Assembly: GCF_014650675.1 (NCBI RefSeq)
Contig: NZ_BMVK01000017.1
Span: forward strand, 62,001-126,000
Direction of reading: 5' to 3'
From: Streptomyces anulatus
GTDB lineage: Bacteria > Actinomycetota > Actinomycetes > Streptomycetales > Streptomycetaceae
Length of the DNA stretch: 64,000 nt
The stretch's first letter is position 1; each line of letters opens with the position of its first letter. Below the pieces are notes generated by a model. The model worked only from the letters and a program-made list of their open reading frames with translations, ran no database searches and was not told the DNA's origin. The position numbers and the translations under genes were made by a program. Positions 51,991 through 61,457 of this stretch are shown in pieces.

Positions 51991-53765
51991 CGACCACCCT
52001 CACCGACAGCGTCGCCCACCTCTCCCCGGGGCGCTGGGCCACCGCAAACCGACTGCTGGTGCGCAAAGCACTGGCGGAATTCAGCCATGAACGACTGCTG
52101 GCCCCCACGCCGCTCGGCGACGACCGCTACACCGTCCGTAGCGACGACGCCTCCACCGAGTACCGTTTCACCGCGCGCCTCTTCGCCCTGGACCACTGGC
52201 AGATCGACGCCGAGACCATCACCCGGCACCGACACGGCTCCGAACTCCCGTTGGACACGCTGGAGTTCTTCATCGAGCTGCGGCACACGCTCGGGATCTC
52301 CGCGGAGGTCCTGCCGGTCTACCTGGAGGAGGTCTCCTCCACCCTGGCCGGAACCGCCTACAAACTCACCAAGGAACCGGCGACCTCCGGCCAGCTCGTC
52401 GCCGCCGGCTTCCAGGCCATCGAGACGGGGATGACCGAGGGCCACCCGTGCTTCGTCGCCAACAACGGGCGGCTCGGCTTCGGCGTGGACGAGTACCGGG
52501 CGTACGCCCCCGAGGCGGCCTCGGAGATACGGCTCGTCTGGCTGGCCGCCCGCCGGGACCGGGCCACCTTCACCGCGGGCGCCGGACTCGACTACGACGC
52601 GCTGGTCAAGGGTGAGCTGAGCGAGGCGACCCGGGAGCGGTTCGACGGCGCGCTGCGCGGGCTCGGCCTCGACCCGGACGACTACTTCCTGCTGCCCGTC
52701 CACCCCTGGCAGTGGTGGAACAAGCTCGCGGTCACCTTCGCCGGAGAGCTGGCGGCACGGCATCTGGTGGTGCTCGGCGAGGGCGAGGACGGCTATCTCG
52801 CCCAGCAGTCGATCCGCACGTTCTTCAACACCGACCACCCGGAGAAGCACTACGTCAAAACGGCGCTGTCGGTCCTGAACATGGGCTTCATGCGCGGCCT
52901 GTCCGCCGCGTACATGGAGGCCACACCCGCGATCAACGACTGGCTCGCCGGTCTGATCGAGCGCGACGACCTGCTGCGCCGGGCCGGGTTCTCGATCATC
53001 CGGGAGCGGGCCGCGATCGGCTACCACCACCGGTCCTACGAGGCGGCCACCGCCAAGGGCTCCCCGTACCGGAAGATGCTGGCCGCCCTGTGGCGCGAGA
53101 GCCCGGTGCCGGGCCTCCGGCAGGGCGAGCGGGTCGCGACGATGGCCTCCCTGGTCCACACCGACCACGAGGGCGGTTCGGTGGCCGGGGCGCTGATCGC
53201 CGAGTCGGGCCTGGACCCGCAGGTGTGGCTGCGGCACTACCTGAACGCCTATCTGGTGCCGGTGCTGCACAGCTTCTACGCCTACGACCTCGTCTACATG
53301 CCCCACGGCGAGAACGTGATCCTGGTCGTGGAGGACGGTGTCGTCACCCGCACGATCTTCAAGGACATCGCCGAGGAGATAGCGGTGATGGACCCGGACG
53401 CGGTGCTGCCGCCGCAGGTCGAGCGGATCCGGGTCGAGGTCCCCGAGGACATGAAGCTGCTGTCGGTCTTCACCGACGTCTTCGACTGCTTCTTCCGCTT
53501 CCTGGGCGCGGGCCTGGCCACCGAGGGCGTCCTGGACGAGGACGCCTTCTGGCGGACGGTCGCCGCCTGTGTGCGCGACTACCAGGAGTCGACGCCGTAT
53601 CTCGCGGACAAGTTCCGGCAGTACGACCTGTTCGAGGCGGAGTTCGCGCTCTCCTGCCTCAACCGCCTCCAACTGCGCGACAACCAGCAGATGGTCGACC
53701 TCAACGACCCTGCCGGAGCGCTCCAGTTGGTGGGGCGCCTGAAGAACCCGATCGCCGGGTTCTGA
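51987..53765 (+). CDS. desD: DesD siderophore synthetase (NIS type)
   Basis: A 592-residue IucA/IucC-family enzyme, type C NIS synthetase. It joins three N-hydroxy-N-succinylcadaverine units and closes the ring to desferrioxamine E. Family blocks are GHPCFVANNGRLGFG, LPVHPWQWWN (ATP-binding), SIRTFFNTDHPEKHYVKTALSVLNMGFMRGL and HGENVILVVEDGVVTRTIFKDIAEEI. The length fits DesD. The gene starts in the last codons of desC; two hairpins after its stop end the operon. Confidence 0.93.
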   Translation: MTTTLTDSVAHLSPGRWATANRLLVRKALAEFSHERLLAPTPLGDDRYTVRSDDASTEYRFTARLFALDHWQIDAETITRHRHGSELPLDTLEFFIELRHTLGISAEVLPVYLEEVSSTLAGTAYKLTKEPATSGQLVAAGFQAIETGMTEGHPCFVANNGRLGFGVDEYRAYAPEAASEIRLVWLAARRDRATFTAGAGLDYDALVKGELSEATRERFDGALRGLGLDPDDYFLLPVHPWQWWNKLAVTFAGELAARHLVVLGEGEDGYLAQQSIRTFFNTDHPEKHYVKTALSVLNMGFMRGLSAAYMEATPAINDWLAGLIERDDLLRRAGFSIIRERAAIGYHHRSYEAATAKGSPYRKMLAALWRESPVPGLRQGERVATMASLVHTDHEGGSVAGALIAESGLDPQVWLRHYLNAYLVPVLHSFYAYDLVYMPHGENVILVVEDGVVTRTIFKDIAEEIAVMDPDAVLPPQVERIRVEVPEDMKLLSVFTDVFDCFFRFLGAGLATEGVLDEDAFWRTVAACVRDYQESTPYLADKFRQYDLFEAEFALSCLNRLQLRDNQQMVDLNDPAGALQLVGRLKNPIAGF

Positions 53766-53769
53766 GCCC

Positions 53770-53829
53770 GGCCGCCGGATCACGGCGGCCTCCCGACCGG
53801 TGAGCGCCCGGGGACGGTCCCCCGGGCGC
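53770..53829 (+). terminator. Double hairpin after desD
   Basis: GGCCGCC/GGCGGCC (53770-53776 / 53784-53790) and GCGCCCGGGG/CCCCGGGCGC (53804-53813 / 53820-53829) are two perfect stems in tandem right after the desD stop. Confidence 0.8.
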
Positions 53830-53876
53830 CCACCTTCTTCCGCGCGGCCCGGGGACGGGCTGGCAGAATCGCGGAC

Positions 53877-54764
53877 ATGGCAGAAATCATCCAGCGGGAC
53901 GGAACGTGGACGTTCGACGGGGACACCGTGCGGATCGTGCCGGGGGGAAAGGCGCACCCGGTCCGGCAGGAGCTGGGTGAGACGGCCGTGCCCCTCCAGG
54001 CGGTTGCGGGCATCTCCTTCGAACCCGACCGCAAGGGCGGACGGCTGCGGCTGCGCCTGCGCGGCGGGGCCTGCCCGGTGCTGCGGGCCGCCGACGGACG
54101 GCTCAAGGACGGAGCCGACCCCTACGTACTGACCGTGGAGAAGGACCGCACCGGGGTCGCGGAGTACTTCGTCGACGAGGTCCGCAACGCGCTGCTGATC
54201 GAGCAGGTGCCGGACGGCCCCGTGGACCGCTTCCTGCTGCCGGGCCCCGCGCTGCCCGTCTCCGGCGGGGGCGGCGACGGGACGGCGTCCTTCGACGGCG
54301 AGAGCGTCCGGCTGACCTGGAACTGGAAGGCCGAGGAGTCCAAGACCGCCGGGGGCCCGACCACCTTCCCGCTGTCGCGGATCGCGGGCGTGCGGTGGAT
54401 GCCGTCGATCGGCCTGGAGAACGGCTATCTGCGCTTCGAGCCGGTCGAGGGGGCCGTCTCGGCCCCGCCGAAGTACGACACGTACGCCCTGGATCTGTGG
54501 GGGATGTCCAAGAAGGAGCACACGGCGGTCCTGGTCGCGGCGGCGGTGCTGATGCGGCTGCCCGGGGCCCGTGCGCCCCTCGACGCCCCGGAGGCGGCCC
54601 CGGCCCTGGCCAAGGCGGACGGGCCGGCCCCGGTCGCCCCGCCCGCCGGCGACCACGACACGCTGCTGCGGCGGCTGCGGGAGCTGGGCGAGCTGCACCG
54701 GGCCGGAGTGCTCACCGACGAGGAGTTCAGCACCGCGAAGCAGGCCGTTCTGCGCAGCATGTGA
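53877..54764 (+). CDS. DUF4429 and SHOCT domain protein
   Basis: A 295-residue soluble protein with two DUF4429 beta domains (WTFDGDTVRIVPG... and ASFDGESVRLTWNW..., residues about 8-100 and 140-230) and a C-terminal SHOCT helix pair (LRELGELHRAGVLTDEEFSTAKQAVL, residues about 265-292). SHOCT tails mediate oligomer contacts. The role of the family is unknown. Confidence 0.8.
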   Translation: MAEIIQRDGTWTFDGDTVRIVPGGKAHPVRQELGETAVPLQAVAGISFEPDRKGGRLRLRLRGGACPVLRAADGRLKDGADPYVLTVEKDRTGVAEYFVDEVRNALLIEQVPDGPVDRFLLPGPALPVSGGGGDGTASFDGESVRLTWNWKAEESKTAGGPTTFPLSRIAGVRWMPSIGLENGYLRFEPVEGAVSAPPKYDTYALDLWGMSKKEHTAVLVAAAVLMRLPGARAPLDAPEAAPALAKADGPAPVAPPAGDHDTLLRRLRELGELHRAGVLTDEEFSTAKQAVLRSM

Positions 54765-54850
54765 CGCGATCGGACGACCTTTCCTGACTCTCCTGCCCGA
54801 TTTCGGGCAGATTTCTTGCATAAGCACGCCCCGACAAGCAATATCGACGG

Positions 54851-55126
54851 GTGCTTGAACGCCGCTCGTCGCACGACGACCTCATCGATCACCTCGTACG
54901 CTCCACCGCGCTCCAGCGCGGCGAGGCGGCCCGGGTGATCCTCGACGTGCTGGCGTACTTCGACGAGAGCACCGACGACTTCGTCCGGCGCCGCCACCGC
55001 GAACTGCAGTCCGGCGGCCTGGTCAACGCGGAGATCTTCGAGCGGATCGCGGCCGAGCTGCCGCACCGCGCCGTGGCGCCGCCGGAGCTCTCGCTCCGCC
55101 AGCTGCGCCGCATCGTCTACGGCTGA
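54851..55126 (+). CDS. Small conserved protein upstream of glmS
   Basis: A 91-residue helical protein starting LERRSSHDDLIDHLVRSTALQRGEAARVILDVLAYFDES. The pattern (helices, then RRRHRELQSGGLVNAEIFERIAAELPHRAV) is that of conserved Streptomyces unknowns in this place. GTG start has no strong ribosome site, so initiation may be leader-coupled. It lies 75 bases before glmS and may share its transcript. Confidence 0.65.
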   Translation: MLERRSSHDDLIDHLVRSTALQRGEAARVILDVLAYFDESTDDFVRRRHRELQSGGLVNAEIFERIAAELPHRAVAPPELSLRQLRRIVYG

Positions 55127-55200
55127 GCGGGCCGGGCGCCCGTGCGCGGGGCGCCGAACGCATGCGTGTACGTGTACGTCGATGGAGGGGCAGAGAACTC

Positions 55201-57030
55201 ATGTGCGGGATCGTCGGATACATCGGAAGGCGTGACGTCGCTCCACTGCTGCTGGAAGGCCTGCAGCGGCTGGAGTACCGGGGGTACGACTCCGCGGGCA
55301 TCGTCATCACCGGCAAGGCCGCGGCGGGCAAGCCCGGCGCGTTGAAGATGGTCAAGGCCAAGGGCCGGGTCCGCGAGCTGGAGGCCAAGGTCCCCAAGCG
55401 CTTCGCCGGCACCACCGGCATCGCCCACACCCGCTGGGCCACCCACGGCGCGCCGAGCGACGAGAACGCCCACCCGCACCTGGACGCGGAGAACAAGGTC
55501 GCCGTCGTCCACAACGGGATCATCGACAACGCCTCCGAGCTGCGCGCCAAGCTCACCGCCGACGGCATCGTCTTCCTCTCCGAGACCGACACCGAGGTGC
55601 TGGTCCACCTGATCGCCCGCGCCCAGGCCGAGACCCTGGAGGAGAAGGTCCGCGAGGCGCTGCGCCACGTCGAGGGCACCTACGGCATCGCCGTGCTGCA
55701 CGCCGACTTCAACGACCGCATCGTGGTCGCGCGCAACGGCTCCCCGGTCGTCCTCGGCATCGGCGAGAAGGAGATGTTCGTCGCCTCCGACGTCGCCGCC
55801 CTGGTCGCCCACACCCGCCAGGTCGTCACGCTGGACGACGGCGAGATGGCCACCCTGAAGGCCGACGACTTCCGTACGTACACCACGGAGGGCTCGACCA
55901 CGACGGCCACGCCGACCACCGTGGAGTGGGAGGCCGAGTCGTACGACATGGGCGGCCACGACACGTACATGCACAAGGAGATCTCCGAGCAGGCCGACGC
56001 CGTGGACCGCGTCCTGCGCGGCCGGATCGACGACCGGTTCTCCACCGTGCACCTGGGCGGCCTCAACCTGGACGCCCGCGAGGCGCGCGGGGTGCGCCGG
56101 ATCAAGATCCTCGGCTGCGGCACCTCGTACCACGCGGGTCAGATCGGCGCCCAGCTGATCGAGGAGCTGGCCCGTATCCCCGCCGACGCCGAGCCGGCCT
56201 CCGAGTTCCGCTACCGCAACCCGGTCGTGGACCCCGACACCCTGTACGTCGCGGTCTCCCAGTCGGGCGAGACCTACGACGTGCTGGCGGCCGTCCAGGA
56301 GCTGAAGCGCAAGGGCGCCCGCGTCCTCGGCGTGGTCAACGTGGTCGGCTCCGCCATCGCCCGTGAGGCCGACGGCGGTACGTACGTCCACGCGGGCCCG
56401 GAGGTCTGCGTCGTCTCCACCAAGTGCTTCACCAACACCGTGGTCGCCTTCGCGCTGCTCGCGCTGCACCTGGGCCGGATCCGTGACCTGTCGGTCGCGG
56501 ACGGCAAGCGGATCATCGACGGGCTGCGCCGGCTGCCGGACCAGATCAGCGAGATCCTGGCGAACGAGGACGAGATCAAGCGGCTCGCGGCGGAGTACGC
56601 GGACGCCAAGTCGATGATGTTCATCGGCCGGGTGCGCGGCTATCCGGTGGCCCGCGAGGCCTCGCTGAAGCTGAAGGAGGTCTCGTACATCCACGCCGAG
56701 GCCTACCCGGCCTCCGAGCTGAAGCACGGCCCGCTCGCGCTGATCGAGCCCGCGATGCCGACCGTGGCGATCGTGCCGGACGACGATCTGCTGGAGAAGA
56801 ACCGCGCCGCGATGGAGGAGATCAAGGCCCGCAGCGGCCGCATCCTCGCCGTCGCCCACCAGGTGCAGGAGAAGGCCGACCACACCATCGTCGTGCCGAA
56901 GAACGAGAACGAGCTGGACCCGATCCTCATGGGCATCCCGCTCCAGCTCTTCGCTTACCACACGGCCCTCGCGATGGGCCGCGACATCGACAAGCCGCGC
57001 AACCTGGCGAAGTCCGTGACGGTCGAGTAG
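55201..57030 (+). CDS. glmS: Glutamine:fructose-6-phosphate aminotransferase
   Basis: A 609-residue enzyme that makes glucosamine-6-phosphate for cell-wall precursors. The start is fixed by MCGIVGYIG, because the Cys after Met is the nucleophile of the N-terminal glutaminase. Two SIS domains follow (CGTSYHAGQIGAQLIEELARIP about residue 305, SQSGETYDVLAA, and the second SIS with GYPVAREASLKLKEVSYIHAEA), then the C-terminal LAKSVTVE. GGAGGGG lies 11 bases before the ATG. The DasR/AA10 features further on act on the same amino-sugar. Confidence 0.92.
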   Translation: MCGIVGYIGRRDVAPLLLEGLQRLEYRGYDSAGIVITGKAAAGKPGALKMVKAKGRVRELEAKVPKRFAGTTGIAHTRWATHGAPSDENAHPHLDAENKVAVVHNGIIDNASELRAKLTADGIVFLSETDTEVLVHLIARAQAETLEEKVREALRHVEGTYGIAVLHADFNDRIVVARNGSPVVLGIGEKEMFVASDVAALVAHTRQVVTLDDGEMATLKADDFRTYTTEGSTTTATPTTVEWEAESYDMGGHDTYMHKEISEQADAVDRVLRGRIDDRFSTVHLGGLNLDAREARGVRRIKILGCGTSYHAGQIGAQLIEELARIPADAEPASEFRYRNPVVDPDTLYVAVSQSGETYDVLAAVQELKRKGARVLGVVNVVGSAIAREADGGTYVHAGPEVCVVSTKCFTNTVVAFALLALHLGRIRDLSVADGKRIIDGLRRLPDQISEILANEDEIKRLAAEYADAKSMMFIGRVRGYPVAREASLKLKEVSYIHAEAYPASELKHGPLALIEPAMPTVAIVPDDDLLEKNRAAMEEIKARSGRILAVAHQVQEKADHTIVVPKNENELDPILMGIPLQLFAYHTALAMGRDIDKPRNLAKSVTVE

Positions 57031-57045
57031 ACGGCCGCGCACCGA

Positions 57046-57088
57046 CGTTGGGCCCCGTACCGCCACGAAGCCGGTGCGGGGCCCAACG
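57046..57088 (+). terminator. Terminator after glmS
   Basis: CGTTGGGCCCCGTACCG (57046-57062) pairs with CGGTGCGGGGCCCAACG (57072-57088) with one mismatch, 15 bases after the glmS stop. Confidence 0.8.
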
Positions 57089-57121
57089 CATGCCGCTCCA
57101 GGGCCTTCTGGCGGACCCTCA

Positions 57122-57147
57122 GAAAGCCCGGGCCGCCCGGGGCTTTC
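57122..57147 (-). terminator. Terminator overlapping the universal stress protein stop
   Basis: GAAAGCCCGGG (57122-57132) pairs with CCCGGGGCTTTC-like bases up to 57147. It lies directly at the end of the universal stress gene on the minus strand and faces the glmS terminator. Confidence 0.55.
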
Positions 57148-57667
57148 AGGGAATGACGATGACGGGGCGTTGCGCGCGGCGGGCGAGGCGGCCGGCCACG
57201 GACCCGAAGATCCGGCCGACGATGCCGTGCGTGGAGCCCACGACGATGGCGTCGGCGGCGTACTCCCGGCCGACCTCCTCCAGTTCGTGGCAGATGTCGC
57301 CACCGCGCTCGACGAGCACCCAGGGCACCTCGGAGAGATAGTCCGCGCAGGCCAGCTCCAGGCCGAGGACCTCGGTGCGGTGATCGGGGACGTCGACGAA
57401 GACGGGGGGCTCGCAGCCCGCCCAGACCGTGGTCGGCAATCGGTTGGCGACATGGACGATGATCAGGCCGGAGCCCGAGCGGCCGGCCATGCCGATGGCG
57501 TAGGCGAGAGCCCGCTCACTGGACGTGGAGCCGTCGAAACCGACCACGACTCCGTGCCGGAAGGCGGGATCGCACGCATGGCGTGCTTCTTCGACCGTCC
57601 GCGGCTCCGACCCTGGGTCGGCTACCGGCTTGCGGTCTTTGGGTTCAGGGATTTCGTGACCGGCCAT
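57146..57667 (-). CDS. Universal stress protein (UspA family)
   Basis: A 173-residue single UspA domain. The ATP-binding motif is visible near the end as VGSTHGIVGRIFGSVAGRLARRAQRPVIVI, and the start shows GVVVGFDGSTSSERALAYAIGMA. Such proteins act in dormancy or stress. It is divergent from adpA across a 1-kb gap. Confidence 0.88.
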   Translation of the reverse strand: MAGHEIPEPKDRKPVADPGSEPRTVEEARHACDPAFRHGVVVGFDGSTSSERALAYAIGMAGRSGSGLIIVHVANRLPTTVWAGCEPPVFVDVPDHRTEVLGLELACADYLSEVPWVLVERGGDICHELEEVGREYAADAIVVGSTHGIVGRIFGSVAGRLARRAQRPVIVIP

Positions 57668-58694
57668 CGGTGTCTCGGCGAAGAGAGTCCTCGTGAGGAG
57701 GGAACGGTTTCGAGAGGTGCATCAGCTGGTGGTGAAGCTCTGTCCGGGAATCATCTTCCCAACCCCATACCCCCAAGGGTACGGCGTCACTCCTCCACCG
57801 CCCAGACCCCCGCAAAAGCGTGCGCGACGCTGGAGGGAGCATGCCCGAGCCTGTCCGGGATGGCAATGCCGGTTGTGTCGTACACGGGCCTCGGAGGGGG
57901 CGAACACGGTCGGCCGTCCTGTTTTTCGCGACCGCCGACGGTCACCCGGCGCACCCGGCGCCGGGGCCCGCACCCGGTCCCCGTTGGCCACACCGCCACC
58001 GGGTCATCACCCCGGGACATGACACCGCGACGAGCCCGACGCGATCCTCGTTCGAGCCGGGACCGGCGACGGCGGCCGGACGGGCGGACGACGAGTCCCG
58101 CCGGGCATCCCCCGATCCCCCCTCGACGCCTCCGGTTCTCGTGCCCCACGGCCCATCGGTCGGTAATGCGGCCCCGTGGGACCGGGGCCCCGTCCACGCC
58201 GCGACGGCCCGCCGCATCCCTCCGCGGCGGTCCGAACACGCCATGGTTCACGGGGGCGAGGGAGCGCACCGGCGCGGCCGCCGGGCGGCGGTTGTGCGCC
58301 CGGCGTGACCGGATACAGCACACACAACCGATGGTTTTAAGCCAACTTCACCTGGGTGCCGAACCCTTCCCGGGATGGCCGGACACCCCACCGCCCACCA
58401 GGCAGGAACGGACCGCGCGGTACGCTTTCACCCGACGCGGACGGGCCACGTTGTCGAAGGGCACTTCCCTGTGCGCTTCGCAGGTGAAACGCTTCGTGAT
58501 CGAACGCTTCACGCCACGTTTCCTTATCGACATTGAGCTGGTGGGGGAAGGTGTCACGGCGGGACCACGCGACGCAGTAGATTCGATCTTGGAAATCGGA
58601 GACTGGGGACACGTGCGACACCGAGGGGAAACGTGCAGGAGCGACAGGCCCGTAAGGACCAGGGAGACGCGAACACCGAGGGGGGCTTAGCGTC
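57668..58694 (+). promoter_or_regulatory. 1-kb adpA upstream region, no gene seen
   Basis: I find no protein gene with a credible start, ribosome site and codon pattern in this 1027-base stretch. It is the long control region typical of adpA. CTTCACGCCA (58507-58516) reads TGGCGTGAAG on the other strand, close to the AdpA consensus TGGCSNGWWY, and ACGGGCCA near 58440 gives TGGCCCGT, a second partial match. Three CGCTTC copies lie at 58478-58510. Autorepression and other regulators may act here; binding is inferred. Confidence 0.5.
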
Positions 58695-59912
58695 ATGAGC
58701 CAGGACTCCGCCGCCGCGACGGAGGCCGCACGCAAGCTGACCGGGCGGCGACGCCGGGAAGTCGTTGCCGTGCTGCTGTTCAGCGGCGGCCCTATCTTCG
58801 AGAGCTCCATCCCGCTCTCCGTTTTCGGAATCGACCGGCAGGACGCGGGAGTTCCCCGCTACCGCCTGCTGGTCTGCGGCGGCGAGGAAGGACCGTTGCG
58901 CACCACCGGTGGGCTCGAACTCACCGCGCCGTACGGCCTGGAGGCGATCAGCAGGGCCGGCACCGTGGTGGTGCCCGCCTGGCGGTCGATCACCTCGCCG
59001 CCGCCCGCCGAGGCACTGGACGCGCTGCGGCGCGCCCACGAGGAGGGCGCCCGCATCGTCGGTCTGTGCACGGGAGCCTTCGTGCTCGCGGCCGCCGGCC
59101 TGCTGGACGGCCGGCCGGCCACCACACACTGGATGTACGCACCGACGCTGGCCAAGCGCTATCCGTCGGTGCACGTCGATCCGCGCGAGCTGTTCGTGGA
59201 CGACGGCGATGTGCTCACCTCCGCCGGCACGGCCGCCGGGATCGATCTCTGCCTCCATATAGTCCGCACCGACCACGGCACGGAAGCCGCGGGGGCACTC
59301 GCCCGCCGGCTCGTCGTGCCGCCGCGGCGCAGTGGCGGGCAGGAGCGCTACCTGGACAGGTCTTTACCGGAGGAGATCGGCTCCGACCCGCTCGCCGAGG
59401 TCGTGGCCTGGGCCCTGGAGCATCTGCACGAGCAGTTCGACGTGGAGACGCTCGCCGCGCGCGCCTACATGAGCAGGCGGACCTTCGACCGCAGGTTCCG
59501 TTCGCTCACCGGCAGCGCACCGCTGCAGTGGCTGATCACCCAGCGGGTGCTGCAGGCACAGCGGCTGCTGGAGACCTCCGACTATTCGGTCGACGAGGTC
59601 GCGGGCCGCCGCGGATTCCGCTCCCCGGTCGCGCTGCGCGGGCACTTCCGCCGCCAGCTCGGCTCCTCCCCCGCCGCGTACCGGGCCGCCTATCGGGCCC
59701 GTCGTCCGCAGGGGGTGGCGGAGAGCGCCGCGACGGTGGTCGAGACGATGGTGCCCAGCCAGGGGCCACCGTCCGGACGCCGGGGCTCGCCCCTGTCCGC
59801 CGCGGCCGTCGCCGTGGCGGCTTCGATGGGACCCGGGGAGCACTCCCTGCCGGGCCCTGACGCGTACGTTCCCGGACGCCCGGCCCTGCCGGGACAGCGG
59901 AGTGCCCCGTAG
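58695..59912 (+). CDS. adpA: AdpA, master developmental regulator; TTA codon
   Basis: A 405-residue AraC-family activator at the top of the A-factor/bldA cascade. The N-terminal DJ-1/PfpI-like dimerisation domain covers about residues 20-185 (GLCTGAFVLAAAGLLDGRPATTHW). The C-terminal double helix-turn-helix is at about 235-345 (LAARAYMSRRTFDRRFRSLTGSAPLQWL, DYSVDEVAGRRGFRSPVALRGHFRRQLG). Leu224 is TTA (59364-59366), the classic bldA-dependent position before the DNA-binding half. GAGGGGGG ribosome site is nine bases upstream. orn follows, as usual. Confidence 0.95.
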   Translation: MSQDSAAATEAARKLTGRRRREVVAVLLFSGGPIFESSIPLSVFGIDRQDAGVPRYRLLVCGGEEGPLRTTGGLELTAPYGLEAISRAGTVVVPAWRSITSPPPAEALDALRRAHEEGARIVGLCTGAFVLAAAGLLDGRPATTHWMYAPTLAKRYPSVHVDPRELFVDDGDVLTSAGTAAGIDLCLHIVRTDHGTEAAGALARRLVVPPRRSGGQERYLDRSLPEEIGSDPLAEVVAWALEHLHEQFDVETLAARAYMSRRTFDRRFRSLTGSAPLQWLITQRVLQAQRLLETSDYSVDEVAGRRGFRSPVALRGHFRRQLGSSPAAYRAAYRARRPQGVAESAATVVETMVPSQGPPSGRRGSPLSAAAVAVAASMGPGEHSLPGPDAYVPGRPALPGQRSAP

Positions 59913-59922
59913 GGTGGGGCGC

Positions 59923-60528
59923 ATGAACGACCGCATGGTGTGGATCGACTGCGAGATGACCGGGCTCTCGTTGACGGACGACGCACTCATCGAGGTGGCC
60001 GCCCTGGTCACCGACTCGGAGTTGAACGTGCTCGGTGAAGGGGTGGACATCGTGATCCGCCCGCCGGACGCGGCCCTGGAGACCATGCCCGAGGTGGTGC
60101 GGCAGATGCACACCGCCTCGGGCCTCCTCGACGAGCTGGCCGGGGGCACCACCCTGGCGGACGCCGAGGAGCAGGTCCTGGCGTACGTCCGTGAGCATGT
60201 GAAGGAGCCCGGCAAGGCCCCGCTCTGCGGAAACTCGGTCGGTACCGACCGAGGGTTCCTGGCGCGGGACATGCGGGAGCTGGAGGGTTACCTCCACTAC
60301 CGCATCGTGGACGTGTCCTCGGTCAAGGAGCTGGCCCGGCGCTGGTATCCCCGGGCGTACTTCAACAGTCCGCCCAAGAACGGCAACCACCGGGCGCTGG
60401 CGGACATCCGTGACTCCATCACGGAGCTCCGCTACTACCGGGAGGCGGTCTTCGTGCCGCAGCCCGGCCCGGACTCGGAGCGCGCCAAGGAGATCGCGGC
60501 GCGCTTGGCGGCCCCGGCCGCACCGTAG
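59923..60528 (+). CDS. orn: Oligoribonuclease
   Basis: A 201-residue DEDDh exonuclease that degrades 2-5-base RNA and pGpG, so it also controls c-di-GMP turnover. Catalytic residues are Asp9 and Glu11 (WIDCEMTG), the Asp in GNSVGTDRGFLARDM, and His/Asp in NHRALADIRDS. ATG 59923 or 59935 both fit; the first is used. It lies 10 bases after adpA, so it is probably transcribed with it, and has a hairpin after the stop. Confidence 0.93.
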   Translation: MNDRMVWIDCEMTGLSLTDDALIEVAALVTDSELNVLGEGVDIVIRPPDAALETMPEVVRQMHTASGLLDELAGGTTLADAEEQVLAYVREHVKEPGKAPLCGNSVGTDRGFLARDMRELEGYLHYRIVDVSSVKELARRWYPRAYFNSPPKNGNHRALADIRDSITELRYYREAVFVPQPGPDSERAKEIAARLAAPAAP

Positions 60529-60540
60529 GAACCCGCTGGT

Positions 60541-60562
60541 CACGGGCGCGCAAGCGCCCGTG
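60541..60562 (+). terminator. Terminator after orn
   Basis: CACGGGCGC and GCGCCCGTG form a perfect nine-base stem with loop GCAA (60541-60562), 12 bases after the orn stop. Confidence 0.75.
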
Positions 60563-60648
60563 GACCGGCCCCGGGAAACGGGGGCGCGAGCACCCTCCCG
60601 GACCCTGTACACTTTTTCTCGGCCGGTCGGAAACGACCGGGCGACATG

Positions 60649-60721
60649 GTGGGTATAGCTCAGCTGGCAGAGCACCTGGTTGTGGTCCAGGATGTCGCGG
60701 GTTCAAGTCCCGTTACTCACC
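60649..60721 (+). tRNA. tRNA-His (anticodon GUG)
   Basis: A complete cloverleaf. Acceptor GTGGGTA (60649-60655) pairs with TACTCAC (60714-60720); the D arm AGCTCAGCTGGCAGAGC, anticodon loop TTGTGGT (60680-60686) and GGTTCAAGTCC T loop are normal. The extra G at 60648 and C at 60721 form the His-specific G-1:C73 pair. No CCA is encoded. A possible TACACT -10 box lies at 60608-60613. Confidence 0.95.
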
Positions 60722-60728
60722 CTGAAGG

Positions 60729-60758
60729 AAGGGCCCCGGTCTTCGGACCGGGGCCCTT
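60729..60758. terminator. UUCG-tetraloop terminator after tRNA-His
   Basis: AAGGGCCCCGGTC (60729-60741) and GACCGGGGCCCTT (60746-60758) form a perfect 13-base stem closed by TTCG. It lies between the tRNA and the convergent AA10 gene and can serve both. Confidence 0.85.
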
Positions 60759-60803
60759 CTGCCGTGCCTGGGCATTCCGCCGGCCCAGGGCGGTGCGCCG
60801 GGC

Positions 60804-61394
60804 TCAGAACGTGACGTCGGAGCAGGCGTAGAAGGCGTTGCCGGTGTCCGCGATGGTCCAGACGCCGAGGATCAGGTGCTTGCCCGACTTCTGCGGCAGG
60901 TTGCCCGCGTGCGTGACCGTCGCCCCGGGCTGCCGCCCGCCGAACGGCACGGTGAGGAACGGCTGCGGGTCCAGGTCGGCCCGGGTCAGGGGCTTCGCCG
61001 GGTCGTAGCCGTCCTTGGTGACGTAGTACCGGAAGTCCGTCGTGGCGTGCCGGGCGGTGATCCGCCAGCGGAAGGTGTGGCTCGCCCCGGCGGTCACGTC
61101 GGATGCGGGCCAGGCTCCGCCGCGCGGGTCGTCCAGCTCGGCGAACCGCTGGTTGCCCCCGGCACAGATCAGACCGTCGCGGGGCCCGCGCGCCGGGAAG
61201 CCCTTGGGGCCTTCGACGCTCGGCGGCTCCCACTGGATCTGCCCGCAGTCACGGACGGTGCCGTTGCCGCAGAGCTGCTGCCTGCTGACCGGCGAGTCGG
61301 TGTACCCGTGGCTCTGCGCGCTGCCGGAGGTGGCCAGCAGGGAGACCCCGGCGACGCCGAGGCCGAGGAGTAAGGCGGTGATCTTTCTGCGCAT
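60804..61394 (-). CDS. AA10 lytic polysaccharide monooxygenase; TTA codon
   Basis: A 196-residue secreted copper enzyme. The signal peptide covers residues 1-28 and the cut leaves His29 as mature residue 1, the copper-brace His. The second His is in RHATTDFRYY; the axial aromatic is in NAFYACSD. Six mature Cys include QQLCGNG and DGLICAGG. AA10 oxidases cleave chitin or cellulose; no CBM is present. Leu8 is TTA (61371-61373), so expression needs bldA. A perfect DasR palindrome lies 64 bases upstream, which favours chitin as substrate. Confidence 0.9.
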   Translation of the reverse strand: MRRKITALLLGLGVAGVSLLATSGSAQSHGYTDSPVSRQQLCGNGTVRDCGQIQWEPPSVEGPKGFPARGPRDGLICAGGNQRFAELDDPRGGAWPASDVTAGASHTFRWRITARHATTDFRYYVTKDGYDPAKPLTRADLDPQPFLTVPFGGRQPGATVTHAGNLPQKSGKHLILGVWTIADTGNAFYACSDVTF

Positions 61395-61457
61395 GTGGTG
61401 CTCCTGGGGTGAGGGGTGGAGCTTGCGGACAGATGGACCGGGCGGCGGCTCGCCGCG

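Noticed and set aside
57820..58308. A 162-codon frame upstream of adpA
   Set aside because: Arg/Pro-rich, no ribosome site, codon third positions do not look coding; kept as control region.
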